DNA of 64,000 nucleotides, taken from the NCBI RefSeq assembly GCF_902498995.1, contig NZ_CABVLY010000016.1, forward strand, positions 124,001-188,000. Reading direction: 5' to 3'. Below the pieces are notes generated by a model. It saw only the letters and a program-made list of their open reading frames with translations. It did no database searches and was not told the origin of the DNA. The stretch's first letter is position 1. Every line of letters begins with the position of its first letter. Source of the DNA: Burkholderia anthina (GTDB lineage: Bacteria > Pseudomonadota > Gammaproteobacteria > Burkholderiales > Burkholderiaceae). The position numbers and the translations under genes were made by a program. Of the stretch, positions 50,422-59,124 are shown one piece after another.

Positions 50422-51843
50422 TCAGAACGAGATCATCCGCCCCGGATTCAGCGCACTCATCACGCTCATCGCCGCCTTCGCGGCCGGAATCGCGATCGGC
50501 GACAGTTGCCGGCCGAGCGGAATCTCGCGATGGTCGATGCCCGTCAGCATCGAGAAGTCGTCGTTGCGTCCGACGAAATCGTCGCAGATCGCCTTGCCGA
50601 TCCGCACCGTCTGCGCAACGCCGTGCCCGCTCCAGCCCTGCACCATGTACATCGGCACGCGGCCGTCGGTCTTGCGGCTGTCGGTCGCGCCGTTCAGCGT
50701 GAAGTCGCTGACGCCGCTCCAGCAGTAATCGAGCGCGAAGCGGCCGTCGTGCTGCGGAAACACCGTGTTCAGCCGCGTCAGCAGGTACGCGTTGACGTCG
50801 GGCTGCGCCCAGCACGTGCCGGTGCCTTGCCCGCCGAACAGCAGGCGGTTGCCGCGCACCGGCCGGTAGTAGTCGATCTGGAACTGCGTGTCGTACACCG
50901 GCATGCCGGCCGGCATCAGCGTCGCGACGTCGACGTCGAGCGGCGCCGTCACGCTCACGTACGTGAAGAACGGCACGGTGGTCGCGGCAGCGCCGTCGAG
51001 CAGCCGGAACGTCGTGTTGTGCAGCGCGAGCACGACACCCTTGCGGGCGGTGATCGTGCCGCCCGGCGTCGTCGCGACCACGCCCGCGGGCGTTTCGTCG
51101 AGTTCGAGCACCTCGGTGCCTTCGTACAGCGCGCCGCCGTTCAGCCGGAAGCCGTGCACGAGGCCGCGCACCAGCGCGAGCGGATGGAGCTGCCCGCCGA
51201 TCGCGTCGATCGCCGCGCCGTGGTACAGCCCGGAGCGCACGTATTCGTCGTGCAGTTGATGGCGGCCGACGAGCGTCACGCCGGCGTCGCCGAGATGGCG
51301 GCGCGCGTCCGCGCCGTCGAGCAGCGCGCTCATGTGGCCCGGGTGAACTGCCGCCGTCACGTGGCCGCGGCGGCGATCGAGATCGAGCGCGTAGCGCGCG
51401 CCGATCGCATCGATCAGGTCCATCGACTCGGCCGATGCGAAGCGCCACAGCCGCTTGGCGTCGTCGTGCGACAGGTAATCGATCATGTCGGCCGCTTCCC
51501 AGCGCGCGAGGCCCGGCGTGAGCTGGCCGCCGTTGCGGCCCGACGCGGCCGATCCGACGTGGTGCTTGTCGACCAGGATCGTGTCGACGCCCGCTTCCGC
51601 GAGATGCAGCGCGGCCGATGCGCCGAGCAGCCCGGCGCCGATCACGAGCACGTCGCACACGGCGTCGTGCGCGAGCGGCGCGCTGTTTTCATGATGCGAC
51701 AGCGACGCCTCGTACCAGTTGGCCGGCCGACCGCCGTCGTAGCGCGACGGATCGCACCAGTTCCAGTTGTCCTTCTCGATGTTCAGTTGCGTCTGGTCGA
51801 AACGCGATTCGCCCTGGATCAGGGGTGTGTTGCTGGAAGTCAT
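50422..51843 (-). CDS. FAD-dependent oxidoreductase (DAO family, PuuB-like)
   Basis: A 473-residue flavoprotein of the D-amino-acid oxidase family, similar in layout to gamma-glutamylputrescine oxidase PuuB/OrdL. The FAD motif is VLVIGAGLLGASAALHLAEA (about residues 72-91), followed by SAASGRNGGQLTPGLARWEA, where flavin contacts lie, and the C-terminal MVQGWSGHGVAQTVRIGKAI. The N-terminal WYEASL fits PuuB-type proteins. The amine or amino-acid substrate is unknown. Start 51843 has no good ribosome site. It is divergent from a TetR gene with a double operator between them. Confidence 0.85.
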   Translation of the reverse strand: MTSSNTPLIQGESRFDQTQLNIEKDNWNWCDPSRYDGGRPANWYEASLSHHENSAPLAHDAVCDVLVIGAGLLGASAALHLAEAGVDTILVDKHHVGSAASGRNGGQLTPGLARWEAADMIDYLSHDDAKRLWRFASAESMDLIDAIGARYALDLDRRRGHVTAAVHPGHMSALLDGADARRHLGDAGVTLVGRHQLHDEYVRSGLYHGAAIDAIGGQLHPLALVRGLVHGFRLNGGALYEGTEVLELDETPAGVVATTPGGTITARKGVVLALHNTTFRLLDGAAATTVPFFTYVSVTAPLDVDVATLMPAGMPVYDTQFQIDYYRPVRGNRLLFGGQGTGTCWAQPDVNAYLLTRLNTVFPQHDGRFALDYCWSGVSDFTLNGATDSRKTDGRVPMYMVQGWSGHGVAQTVRIGKAICDDFVGRNDDFSMLTGIDHREIPLGRQLSPIAIPAAKAAMSVMSALNPGRMISF

Positions 51844-52038
51844 GATTGCACTTGCATGGTCTTGGGCCGCCTGTCGAAGAGCCTCGTTGCTTCTGGGCTT
51901 CGCGGGTGGGGCAGCCGGTTCCACTTGGGTGTCAACGAGATAAAGGGCGCGATGGCCCGTGTTGACGGCAGGCACGCTCGTGTCTGCCTGGATCCCGGAC
52001 CGTGCAAAGCACGCATTGAAAGGTGCCGGGACACCCAA

Positions 52039-52074
52039 TTTCTACACCGCAGAAATAATTCTACAGCGTAGAAT
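52039..52074. promoter_or_regulatory. Double operator for the divergent TetR regulator
   Basis: Two related palindromes: TTTCTACACCGCAGAAA (52039-52055, one mismatch) and ATTCTACAGCGTAGAAT (52058-52074, perfect). Their centres are 19 bp apart, nearly two helical turns, so two dimers would bind the same face. They sit just before the TetR start and in the upstream region of the oxidoreductase gene. Confidence 0.8.
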
Positions 52075-52088
52075 ACGCTTTCGTCAAG

Positions 52089-52763
52089 ATGACAGCCGCC
52101 CGCCTCGCCTTCCCCATGAAAGACAAACCCGCTCAAGGCCCGCGCGGCCTCGACAAGGACGCGATCGTCGCGGCCGCGCTCGCGCTGCTCGAAGAAGTCG
52201 GCGAAGCCGCATTCAGCGTGCGCAAGCTCGCGCAGTCGGTCGGCTGCGACCCGATGAGCGTGCTGTATCACTTCAAGTCAAAGGACGGCCTGAGCCGCGC
52301 GATCGCGAATGCGCTGTCGCGCTCGCTGGTGCCGGTCGACGATACGTTGCCGTGGCGCGAGCGGCTGCGCGATCTCGCGCGCCAGTACCGCGCGCTCGCG
52401 CTGCGCCACCCGGCCGCGTTCGCGCTGCTGCAGCGGCACATGAGCACCGGCCCGGCCGATCTCGCGCACATCGAGGCGGTGCATCGCGCACTCGTCGACG
52501 CCGGCATTGCGCGCACGGCGCTGCCGTCGGTATGCGTCGGCTGGTATGCGAGCGTGATCGGGCTCGCCGCCGCCGAGGCCGGCGGCCTCACGCGGCCCGC
52601 GAACGACGTCGAGCTCGCGGAGATGCATGCGCTGTCCGACGCCGAGCACCCGCTCGTCAAGTCGGCCGCGCCGCTGTATGCGCAGCTCGATCCGGCCGCC
52701 GTGCACGACACGATGCTCGACGTGCTGCTCGACGGCATCGCGCAACACGCCCGCGCAGCCTGA
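52089..52763 (+). CDS. TetR family transcriptional regulator
   Basis: A 224-residue repressor-type protein. The helix-turn-helix is GEAAFSVRKLAQSVGCDPMS followed by VLYHFKSKDGLSRAI (about residues 38-72). The C-terminal part resembles the tetracycline-repressor-type ligand domain. ATG at 52089 (MTAARLAFPMKDK); a second ATG at 52116 is also possible. The position implies control of its own gene and the divergent oxidoreductase. Ligand unknown. Confidence 0.88.
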   Translation: MTAARLAFPMKDKPAQGPRGLDKDAIVAAALALLEEVGEAAFSVRKLAQSVGCDPMSVLYHFKSKDGLSRAIANALSRSLVPVDDTLPWRERLRDLARQYRALALRHPAAFALLQRHMSTGPADLAHIEAVHRALVDAGIARTALPSVCVGWYASVIGLAAAEAGGLTRPANDVELAEMHALSDAEHPLVKSAAPLYAQLDPAAVHDTMLDVLLDGIAQHARAA

Positions 52764-52785
52764 GCGGCGCGCTCGCCGCCAACGA

Positions 52786-52809
52786 AAAAGGCGCCCGGGG
52801 GCGCCTTTT
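52786..52809. terminator. Bidirectional terminator between tetR and gntK
   Basis: AAAAGGCGCC and GGCGCCTTTT pair across a four-base loop between convergent genes. Confidence 0.9.
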
Positions 52810-52838
52810 CCAGTTATGACGCGTGCCGCGCACCGCGC

Positions 52839-53342
52839 TCAGTGCTGCTGCGCGAGGCCGATCTTCACCATCACTTCGTCGACGATCTGTTCGGGCGTCA
52901 ATTCGATGCTGACCACGATCGCTTCGTCCTCGCCCGGCTCCTCGAGCGTGTCGAGCTGGCTTTTCAGCAGCGACGGATCGAAGAAATGGCCGGTGCGGGT
53001 CTTCAGGCGCTCGTGCAACACCTCGAACGAACCCTTCAGATACACGAACCGCACGTCGGTGTCGGTGCCGCGCAGCACGTCGCGGTACGAACGCTTCAGC
53101 GACGAGCACGTGAACACAGCCGTCTCGCCGGCATGCTGCTTTTCCTCGATGGCCGCGCGGATCGTGCGCAGCCACGGCCAGCGGTCGTCGTCGGTCAGCG
53201 GAATGCCGTGGTGCATCTTTTCCTTGTTCGCCGCGCTGTGAAACGCGTCGCCGTCGGTATAGCTGCACGCCAGGCGTTCCGCCAGCATTTCGCCGATTCG
53301 CGACTTGCCCGCACCCGACACGCCCATTGCGATCAGAATCAT
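52839..53342 (-). CDS. gntK: Gluconokinase
   Basis: Phosphorylates gluconate to 6-phosphogluconate, the substrate of Edd. The 167-residue product has P-loop GVSGAGKSRIG at the N-terminus, the gluconate-site region YTDGDAFHSAANKEKMHHGI, and RTGHFFDPSLLKSQLDTLEE. Lies 13 bp after the permease gene. Confidence 0.94.
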   Translation of the reverse strand: MILIAMGVSGAGKSRIGEMLAERLACSYTDGDAFHSAANKEKMHHGIPLTDDDRWPWLRTIRAAIEEKQHAGETAVFTCSSLKRSYRDVLRGTDTDVRFVYLKGSFEVLHERLKTRTGHFFDPSLLKSQLDTLEEPGEDEAIVVSIELTPEQIVDEVMVKIGLAQQH

Positions 53343-53355
53343 TGACTACCCCTTG

Positions 53356-54717
53356 TTACAGAACGATGCTCAGCAGCAGCGTGAAACCCAGACCCAGCAG
53401 GGAGATGATGGTTTCGAGCAACGACCAGGTCTTGAACGTCTGACCGACCGTCATCCCGAAGTATTCCTTGATCAGCCAGAAGCCGCCGTCGTTCACGTGC
53501 GAGAAGATCAGCGAGCCCGAGCCGGTGGCGAGCACCAGCAGCTCCGGGCTGACCGTCGTGCCGGCCGCGGCGGCGATCGGCGCGACGATGCCGCAGGCCG
53601 TCGTCATCGCGACCGTTGCCGAGCCCGTTGCGAGACGCATCAGCGCCGCGACGAACCAGCCCAGCAACAGCGGCGACAGGTGCGCGTGCTTCGCGGTCTC
53701 GACGATCTGCTGCGAGATCCCGCTGTCGCGCAGAACGCCGCCGAAGCCGCCGCCCGCGCCGACGATCAGCGTGATGCCGGCGATCGGCGCCAGACACTCG
53801 CCGCAGAACTTCTGGATCTGGTCGCGGTTGAAGCCTTGCAGCTTGCCGAACGTGAAGAAGCTCACCAGCACGGCGATCAGCAGCGCGACGTCGGAGTTGC
53901 CGGCAAAGCGCAGCAGGTTGTTCGGCAGCGACTTCGGCGCGAACACCAGGTCGGCCCAACTGCCGACGAGCATCAGCACGACGGGCAGCAGGATCGTGAA
54001 CAGCGTGATGCCGAAGCCCGGCAGCTCGCGCGTGCGGCCGTTCGAGTGCGTATCGACGAACTGCGACGCGAGCGGGTTGTTTTCCGGCAGCTTCACGAAC
54101 TTCGAGATCGTCAGCGCGAACAGCGGGCCCGCGATGATCGCGGTCGGCACGCCGACGATCAGGCCGAACGCGATCGTCTTGCCGATATCGGCGCCGTATT
54201 GCTGGACGGCCAGCAGCGCGGCCGGGTGCGGCGGGATCAGCCCGTGCACGACCGACAGGCCGGCCACCATCGGCAGGCCGACGACGAGCAGCGATTTGCC
54301 GGTGCGCTTCGCGACGTTGAACGCGATCGGGATCAGCAGCACGAAGCCGACTTCGAAGAACACCGGCAGGCCGACGATGATCGCGACGAACATCATCGCC
54401 CAGTGGATGTTCTTTTCACCGAACCAGTCGATCAGCGTGGTCGCGATCCGTTCGGCGCCGCCCGATTCGGCCATCATCTTGCCGAGCATCGTGCCGAGGC
54501 CGACGACGATCGCAATGTGGCCGAGCGTGCCGCCGGTGCCCGCTTCGAACGACTTGACGATCTTGTCCATCGGCATGCCGACGGCGAGACCCAGGCCAAG
54601 CGAAACGATGATCAGCACCAGGAACGGGTAGATCTTGAAGCGCGCGATCATCAGGATCAGCGCGGCGATCGCGATCAGCGTGAATACGAGCAGCATGCTG
54701 CCTTGGACAGCCCCCAT
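53356..54717 (-). CDS. gntT: Gluconate permease, GntP family
   Basis: Proton-driven gluconate importer, 453 residues with about 12-14 membrane segments. GntP-family motifs include HPAALLAVQQYGADIGKTIA, VGAGGGFGGVLRDSGI and FSHVNDGGFWLIKEYFG. The symbol gntT is a choice among the close relatives GntT, GntU and GntP. Upstream, 220 bp separate it from eda, including the eda terminator. Confidence 0.9.
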   Translation of the reverse strand: MGAVQGSMLLVFTLIAIAALILMIARFKIYPFLVLIIVSLGLGLAVGMPMDKIVKSFEAGTGGTLGHIAIVVGLGTMLGKMMAESGGAERIATTLIDWFGEKNIHWAMMFVAIIVGLPVFFEVGFVLLIPIAFNVAKRTGKSLLVVGLPMVAGLSVVHGLIPPHPAALLAVQQYGADIGKTIAFGLIVGVPTAIIAGPLFALTISKFVKLPENNPLASQFVDTHSNGRTRELPGFGITLFTILLPVVLMLVGSWADLVFAPKSLPNNLLRFAGNSDVALLIAVLVSFFTFGKLQGFNRDQIQKFCGECLAPIAGITLIVGAGGGFGGVLRDSGISQQIVETAKHAHLSPLLLGWFVAALMRLATGSATVAMTTACGIVAPIAAAAGTTVSPELLVLATGSGSLIFSHVNDGGFWLIKEYFGMTVGQTFKTWSLLETIISLLGLGFTLLLSIVL

Positions 54718-54790
54718 GTGGCACTCCTCCTTGGATTGTTCGAACCGGGCGAGTTGTAGCGAGTATGCCCGGCTATGCAGGTCTCCGAAA

Positions 54791-54812
54791 CACGGGGGGT
54801 ACCCACCCCGTG
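54791..54812. promoter_or_regulatory. Inverted repeat upstream of gluconate permease gene
   Basis: CACGGGG (54791-54797) and CCCCGTG (54806-54812) with an 8-bp spacer, 74-95 bp before the permease start. A possible operator; no match to the HexR sites. Confidence 0.35.
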
Positions 54813-54868
54813 AGGACGCTGAATTTTACTTATCTTTACGGCCCGCGGATAGAACCGGTTCCATCAGC

Positions 54869-54915
54869 AAAAACCCTCGGTAAAACAAGCACTAAGCGCC
54901 TGCTTACCGAGGGTT
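54869..54915 (-). terminator. Terminator after eda
   Basis: A perfect 12-bp stem (AACCCTCGGTAA/TTACCGAGGGTT, 54915-54904 and 54883-54872) with a 20-base loop that can form an inner AAGCA/TGCTT stem, followed on the minus strand by five T. It separates edd-eda from the gluconate transport genes. Confidence 0.85.
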
Positions 54916-54937
54916 AAATCACCATTTCGTACAAGTC

Positions 54938-55564
54938 TTACCGGGGAAGCTGGCTCGCGGCTTGCGCGAGACGCGTGACTTCGGCCCAGTCCTGCGCGGC
55001 GAGCGCGGCCTTCGGCGTGAGCCACGAGCCGCCGACGCACACGACGTTCGGCAGCTTCAGGAAATTCGGCGCGCTCTCGACCGTGATGCCGCCCGTCGGG
55101 CAGAACTTCAGCGCCGGGAACGGACCGTGGAACGCCTGCAGCATCGGCACGCCGCCGGCTTGCTGCGCGGGGAAGAACTTGACGGTCTCGTAGCCGAATT
55201 CGAGCGCCTGGATGATGTCGCTCGGCGTCATCACGCCCGGCAGCAGCGGCAGGTCCGCGTCGAGCGACGCGAGGTGCAGGTCCTTCGTCAGGCCCGGCGA
55301 CACGCCGAACTTCGCGCCCGCGCGCTTCGCCTGCGCGCAGTGCTCGGGCTTCGTGATCGTGCCGACGCCGACGACGATGTCGTCCGCGAGCTGGCTCGCG
55401 CGCTGGATCGCCTCCAGGCCCGCCGGCGTGCGCAGCGTGATCTCGAGCACCTTGACGCCGCCCGCGTGCAACGCGCGCGACACGTGTTCGCCCTGCTCGA
55501 CCGAGTCGAATGCGAGCACCGGAATGACCGGGCCCAGCTTCACGATTTCAGCAATCGTCTTCAT
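54938..55564 (-). CDS. eda: KDPG/KHG aldolase
   Basis: Splits 2-keto-3-deoxy-6-phosphogluconate to pyruvate and glyceraldehyde-3-phosphate. The 208-residue TIM-barrel shows the catalytic Glu in VLEITLRTPAGLEA and the Schiff-base Lys in TVKFFPAQQAGG. Lies 19 bp after edd. Confidence 0.95.
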   Translation of the reverse strand: MKTIAEIVKLGPVIPVLAFDSVEQGEHVSRALHAGGVKVLEITLRTPAGLEAIQRASQLADDIVVGVGTITKPEHCAQAKRAGAKFGVSPGLTKDLHLASLDADLPLLPGVMTPSDIIQALEFGYETVKFFPAQQAGGVPMLQAFHGPFPALKFCPTGGITVESAPNFLKLPNVVCVGGSWLTPKAALAAQDWAEVTRLAQAASQLPR

Positions 55565-55583
55565 TGATTTGGCTCCTTGAAAT

Positions 55584-57440
55584 TCATGCGGCGACGTGGA
55601 CGGCCGTTTCGCCGACCAGCGTCCCGAAAACCGATGCGCCCTGCTCGGCCGGCGCGGCGGCCGCGCGGAACACGCCGAACAGTTCGCGCCCGAAACCCGT
55701 TTCGTTGTCGGCCTGGTGCAGCGGCTGCGCGACCGGGCGCGCCTGCCATTCGGCCGCGTCGATCTCGATGTCGAGCACGCCGGCGTCCGCGTCGATCACG
55801 AGCGTGTCGCCCGTCTTCACCTTGCCGAGCGGGCCGGCCAGCAACGCTTCCGGCGAGACGTGGATCACCGCCGGCACCTTGCCCGATGCCCCCGACATGC
55901 GGCCGTCGGTGACGAGCGCGACGTGGAAGCCCTGATCCTGCAGCACGCCGAGCAGCGGCGTCAAACGGTGCAGCTCGGGCATCCCGTTCGCGCGCGCGCC
56001 CTGGAAGCGCACTACCGCGACGAAGTCGCGCTTCAGCTCGCCGCGATCGAATGCCGCCTGCACGGCTTCCTGCGAATCGAACACGATCGCGCTCGCCGTC
56101 ACCTTGCGGTGCTCGGGCGCGACCGCCGAAATCTTGATCACGCCGCGGCCGAGCCGGCCCTGCATCAGGCGCAGGCCGCCGTCCGGCTGGAACGGCTCGC
56201 GAATGCCGCGCAGCACCTTCGTGTCGTGGCTTTCGGCCGTGCCGTCGACCCACGTCAGCTTGCCGTCGATCAGCTTCGGCTCCTTCGTGTAGTGCGACAG
56301 CCCCTTGCCCGCGACCGTCGTCACGTCTTCGTGCAGCAGCCCGCCTTCGAGCAGGTTGCGCACCAGGAACGCGACGCCGCCCGCCGCGTGGAAGTGGTTC
56401 ACGTCGGCCTTGCCGTTCGGGTAGATCTTCGCGAGCAGCGGCACGGCGGCCGACAGTTCATCGAAATCGTTCCAGTCGATCAGCACGCCGGCCGCGCGCG
56501 CGATCGCGACGAGGTGCAGCGTGTGGTTGGTCGACCCGCCCGTCGCGAGCAGCGCGACGATCCCGTTGACGATCGCCTTCTCGTCGACCACGTGGCCGAT
56601 CGGCGTGTACTGGCCGCGCTCCACCGTCAGGTCGAGTACGCGGCGCGCGGCCTCGGCGGTGAGCGCGGTACGCAGCGGCGTATGCGGATGAACGAATGCC
56701 GAGCCCGGCAGGTGCAGGCCCATCAGTTCCATCAGCATCTGGTTGCTGTTCGCGGTGCCGTAGAACGTGCAGGTGCCGTGGCCGTGATACGCGGCCGATT
56801 CGGCTTCGAGCAGCGCGTCGCGGCCCACCTGGCCGGTCGCGAACTGCTGGCGGATCTTCGCCTTGTCGTCGTTCGACAGGCCGCTCGTCATCGGGCCGGC
56901 CGGCACGAAGATCGTCGGCAGGTGGCCGAACTGCAGCGCGCCGATCAGCAGGCCCGGCACGATCTTGTCGCAGATGCCGAGGCAGAGCGCCGCGTCGAAC
57001 ATGTTGTGCGTGAGCGCGATCGCCGTGCCCATCGCGATCGCCTCGCGCGAGAACAGCGACAGCTCCATCCCGGGGTTGCCCTGCGTGACGCCGTCGCACA
57101 TCGCCGGCACGCCGCCGGCGAACTGCGCAACGCCGCCGTGCTCGCGCGCGGCGGCCTTGATGATGTCGGGGAAATCCTTGTACGGCGCGTGCGCGGACAG
57201 CATCTCGTTGTACGAGGACACGATGCCGATGTTCGGCTCGCGAATCGCCTTGATCTGGAACTTGTCGCTGCCCTCGAGACCCGCGAAGCCGTGCGCGAGA
57301 TTCGCGCACGACAGCGCGCCGCGCGCCGGAAACTTGCCTTGCGCGCCGTCGATGCGCTGCAGATAGGCGGAACGGGTCGATTGGCTGCGGGCGATCACGC
57401 GTTCGGTGACTTTCGCCAGAGTGGGGTGCAGCGACGTCAT
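55584..57440 (-). CDS. edd: 6-phosphogluconate dehydratase
   Basis: First committed Entner-Doudoroff enzyme, an Fe-S dehydratase of the IlvD/Edd family. The 618-residue product has cluster cysteines in [13 protein letters not shown] and in [33 protein letters not shown] and [18 protein letters not shown] are family blocks. First gene of edd-eda, divergent from hexR. Confidence 0.96.
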   Translation of the reverse strand: MTSLHPTLAKVTERVIARSQSTRSAYLQRIDGAQGKFPARGALSCANLAHGFAGLEGSDKFQIKAIREPNIGIVSSYNEMLSAHAPYKDFPDIIKAAAREHGGVAQFAGGVPAMCDGVTQGNPGMELSLFSREAIAMGTAIALTHNMFDAALCLGICDKIVPGLLIGALQFGHLPTIFVPAGPMTSGLSNDDKAKIRQQFATGQVGRDALLEAESAAYHGHGTCTFYGTANSNQMLMELMGLHLPGSAFVHPHTPLRTALTAEAARRVLDLTVERGQYTPIGHVVDEKAIVNGIVALLATGGSTNHTLHLVAIARAAGVLIDWNDFDELSAAVPLLAKIYPNGKADVNHFHAAGGVAFLVRNLLEGGLLHEDVTTVAGKGLSHYTKEPKLIDGKLTWVDGTAESHDTKVLRGIREPFQPDGGLRLMQGRLGRGVIKISAVAPEHRKVTASAIVFDSQEAVQAAFDRGELKRDFVAVVRFQGARANGMPELHRLTPLLGVLQDQGFHVALVTDGRMSGASGKVPAVIHVSPEALLAGPLGKVKTGDTLVIDADAGVLDIEIDAAEWQARPVAQPLHQADNETGFGRELFGVFRAAAAPAEQGASVFGTLVGETAVHVAA

Positions 57441-57522
57441 GCTGGGCGCTCCTGTATGCCGGACGACACCGGCGGTTGGAATCGTGGGGACGATCGAGTA
57501 CGTCGAACGAACGAAGCCAGTC

Positions 57523-57539
57523 TAGTAGAAAAACTACAA
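57523..57539. promoter_or_regulatory. HexR-type operator near edd
   Basis: Read on the minus strand, TTGTAGTTTTTCTACTA, 15 of 17 bases identical to the second site at 57666-57682. It lies 83 bp upstream of edd. Confidence 0.7.
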
Positions 57540-57665
57540 GCACGCAATGCGGATCGACACGCGCGCAACCCTTATTCCCGCTACCAGCTAGGCTTTACCT
57601 AGTGAAAACCCTAATTCACCTCGCCACGCGCCGGGAGAAAGACCGACGAAAGAGCTGGTCTTTTC

Positions 57666-57682
57666 TTGTAGATTTTCTACAA
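57666..57682. promoter_or_regulatory. HexR-type operator near hexR
   Basis: TTGTAGA-TTT-TCTACAA is a perfect palindrome 52 bp before hexR. The TTGT...ACAA half-sites resemble the HexR sites described in Pseudomonas. Together the two sites explain joint control of edd-eda and hexR itself. Confidence 0.75.
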
Positions 57683-57733
57683 TTCGATTGCGATACACTC
57701 GCTCATCCGAACCCGATTTTCATCTGCCGTCCC

Positions 57734-58582
57734 ATGCTGCCCCGCATTGAAGCGATCCGCGCCGAGTTGCGCCCGTCCGAGCGCAAGCTCGCCGACTACA
57801 TCCTCGCCGCCCCGCGCGAGGTGCTCGACCTCGCGATGACCGAGCTGTCGACCCGCGCGGGCGTCAGCCAGCCGACCATCGCGCGCTTTTGCCAGGCGCT
57901 CGGCTGCAGCGGCTTTCGCGAATTCAAGATCCGGCTCGCGCAGAGCGTCGCGCCCGGCGTGTCGTCGGTGTATCGCGACGTCGAGCCCGACGAACCGGCG
58001 CCCGGCATCATCGGCAAGGTGTTCGACCGCACGATCGGCGCGCTGATCGAGGTGCGCAACAGCCTGTCGGCCGGCAGCGTCGCCGACGCGATCTCGCTGC
58101 TGTCGAACGCGTCGCGCATCGAGTTCTACGGTGCCGGCGGCTCGGGCATCGCCGCGCAGGACATCCAGCACAAGTTCTTCCGGCTCGGCGTGCCGAGCGT
58201 CGCGTATTCGGACCCGCACACGTTCTCGATGTCGTCGGCGCTGCTCGGGCCGCACGACGTCGTCGTCGCGATCTCGAACACCGGCCGCACGCGCGACATC
58301 GTCGATGCCGCGCGCTCCGCGCTCGCATGCGGCGCGAAGGTCATCGCGATCACGCAAAGCCATTCGCCGCTCGCGAAGCTCGCGACGGTGAGCCTCGCGT
58401 CGAACGTCGCCGAGGAAACCGACGTGTTCTCGCCGATGACGTCGCGGATGTCGCATCTCGCGATCGGCGACATCCTCGCGGTCGGCGTCGCGCTGTCGCG
58501 CGGGCCCGCGCTGATGGAGCGGGTCGGCCGCGCGAAGGAAGCGATCACGCGCCGCCGGATCGACGACCCGGCCAAGGAGTGA
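57734..58582 (+). CDS. hexR: RpiR-family regulator HexR
   Basis: Repressor of Entner-Doudoroff genes that in related bacteria is released by KDPG. The 282-residue product has the N-terminal HTH_6 domain (TELSTRAGVSQPTIARFCQA) and the SIS sugar-phosphate domain (IEFYGAGGSGIAAQDIQHKF, VVAISNTGRTRDIVDAARSA). The ATG at 57734 (MLPRIEAIRAELRPSERKLA) is the conserved start; the open frame upstream covers the operators. The assignment rests on adjacency to edd and the operators. Confidence 0.9.
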   Translation: MLPRIEAIRAELRPSERKLADYILAAPREVLDLAMTELSTRAGVSQPTIARFCQALGCSGFREFKIRLAQSVAPGVSSVYRDVEPDEPAPGIIGKVFDRTIGALIEVRNSLSAGSVADAISLLSNASRIEFYGAGGSGIAAQDIQHKFFRLGVPSVAYSDPHTFSMSSALLGPHDVVVAISNTGRTRDIVDAARSALACGAKVIAITQSHSPLAKLATVSLASNVAEETDVFSPMTSRMSHLAIGDILAVGVALSRGPALMERVGRAKEAITRRRIDDPAKE

Positions 58583-58602
58583 ACGCGCACGACGCGCAAA
58601 CG

Positions 58603-58632
58603 AAAAATGGCGCCCCGAGGAGCGCCATTTTT
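58603..58632. terminator. Bidirectional terminator between hexR and hemJ
   Basis: AAAAATGGCGC and GCGCCATTTTT pair across an eight-base loop between convergent genes. Confidence 0.92.
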
Positions 58633-58678
58633 GCGTATCGCGCGCCGGCCGGAGGGGCGGCGACACCGTGCAGCGAAA

Positions 58679-59101
58679 TCAGAACGGCTTGATCACGACC
58701 AGCGCGACCGCCGCGAGCATGCCGAGCACCGGCAGTTCGTTGAACACGCGATACCACTTGTCGGTGCGGGTGTTCTCGCCGCGCTCGAACACCCGCAACA
58801 AGTGCCCGCAATACGCGTGGTAAATCACCAGCAACAGCACCACCGTCACCTTCGCGTGAATCCAGCCCTGCCCCTGGCCGATGCCGATCGCGAGCCAGAG
58901 CCACAGCCCGCACGCCAGCGCCGGCACCGCGATGAACGTCATGAAGCGGAACAGCTTGCGCGCCATCAGCAGCAAACGCCGCACCGCGGCCGGATCGGTT
59001 TCCATCGCGAGATTCACGTAGATGCGCGGCAGGTAGAACAGCCCCGCGAACCACGCGGCGATCAGAACGATATGGAACGTCTTGACCCAGAGCATTGCCA
59101 T
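58679..59101 (-). CDS. hemJ: Protoporphyrinogen oxidase HemJ (UPF0093/CopD-like)
   Basis: Membrane haem-biosynthesis enzyme found in bacteria without HemG/HemY. The 140-residue product has four membrane helices. The family pattern is clear: WVKTFHIVLIAAWFAGLFYL with PRIYVN after it (conserved His and Arg), and WIHAKVTVVLLLVIYH. It is often annotated as CopD family. Starts at 59101 or 59095 (MAMLWVK or MLWVK). Lies 23 bp after proA. Confidence 0.85.
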   Translation of the reverse strand: MAMLWVKTFHIVLIAAWFAGLFYLPRIYVNLAMETDPAAVRRLLLMARKLFRFMTFIAVPALACGLWLWLAIGIGQGQGWIHAKVTVVLLLVIYHAYCGHLLRVFERGENTRTDKWYRVFNELPVLGMLAAVALVVIKPF

Positions 59102-59124
59102 CGGTTGTGCGCCTCGCTTTACGG

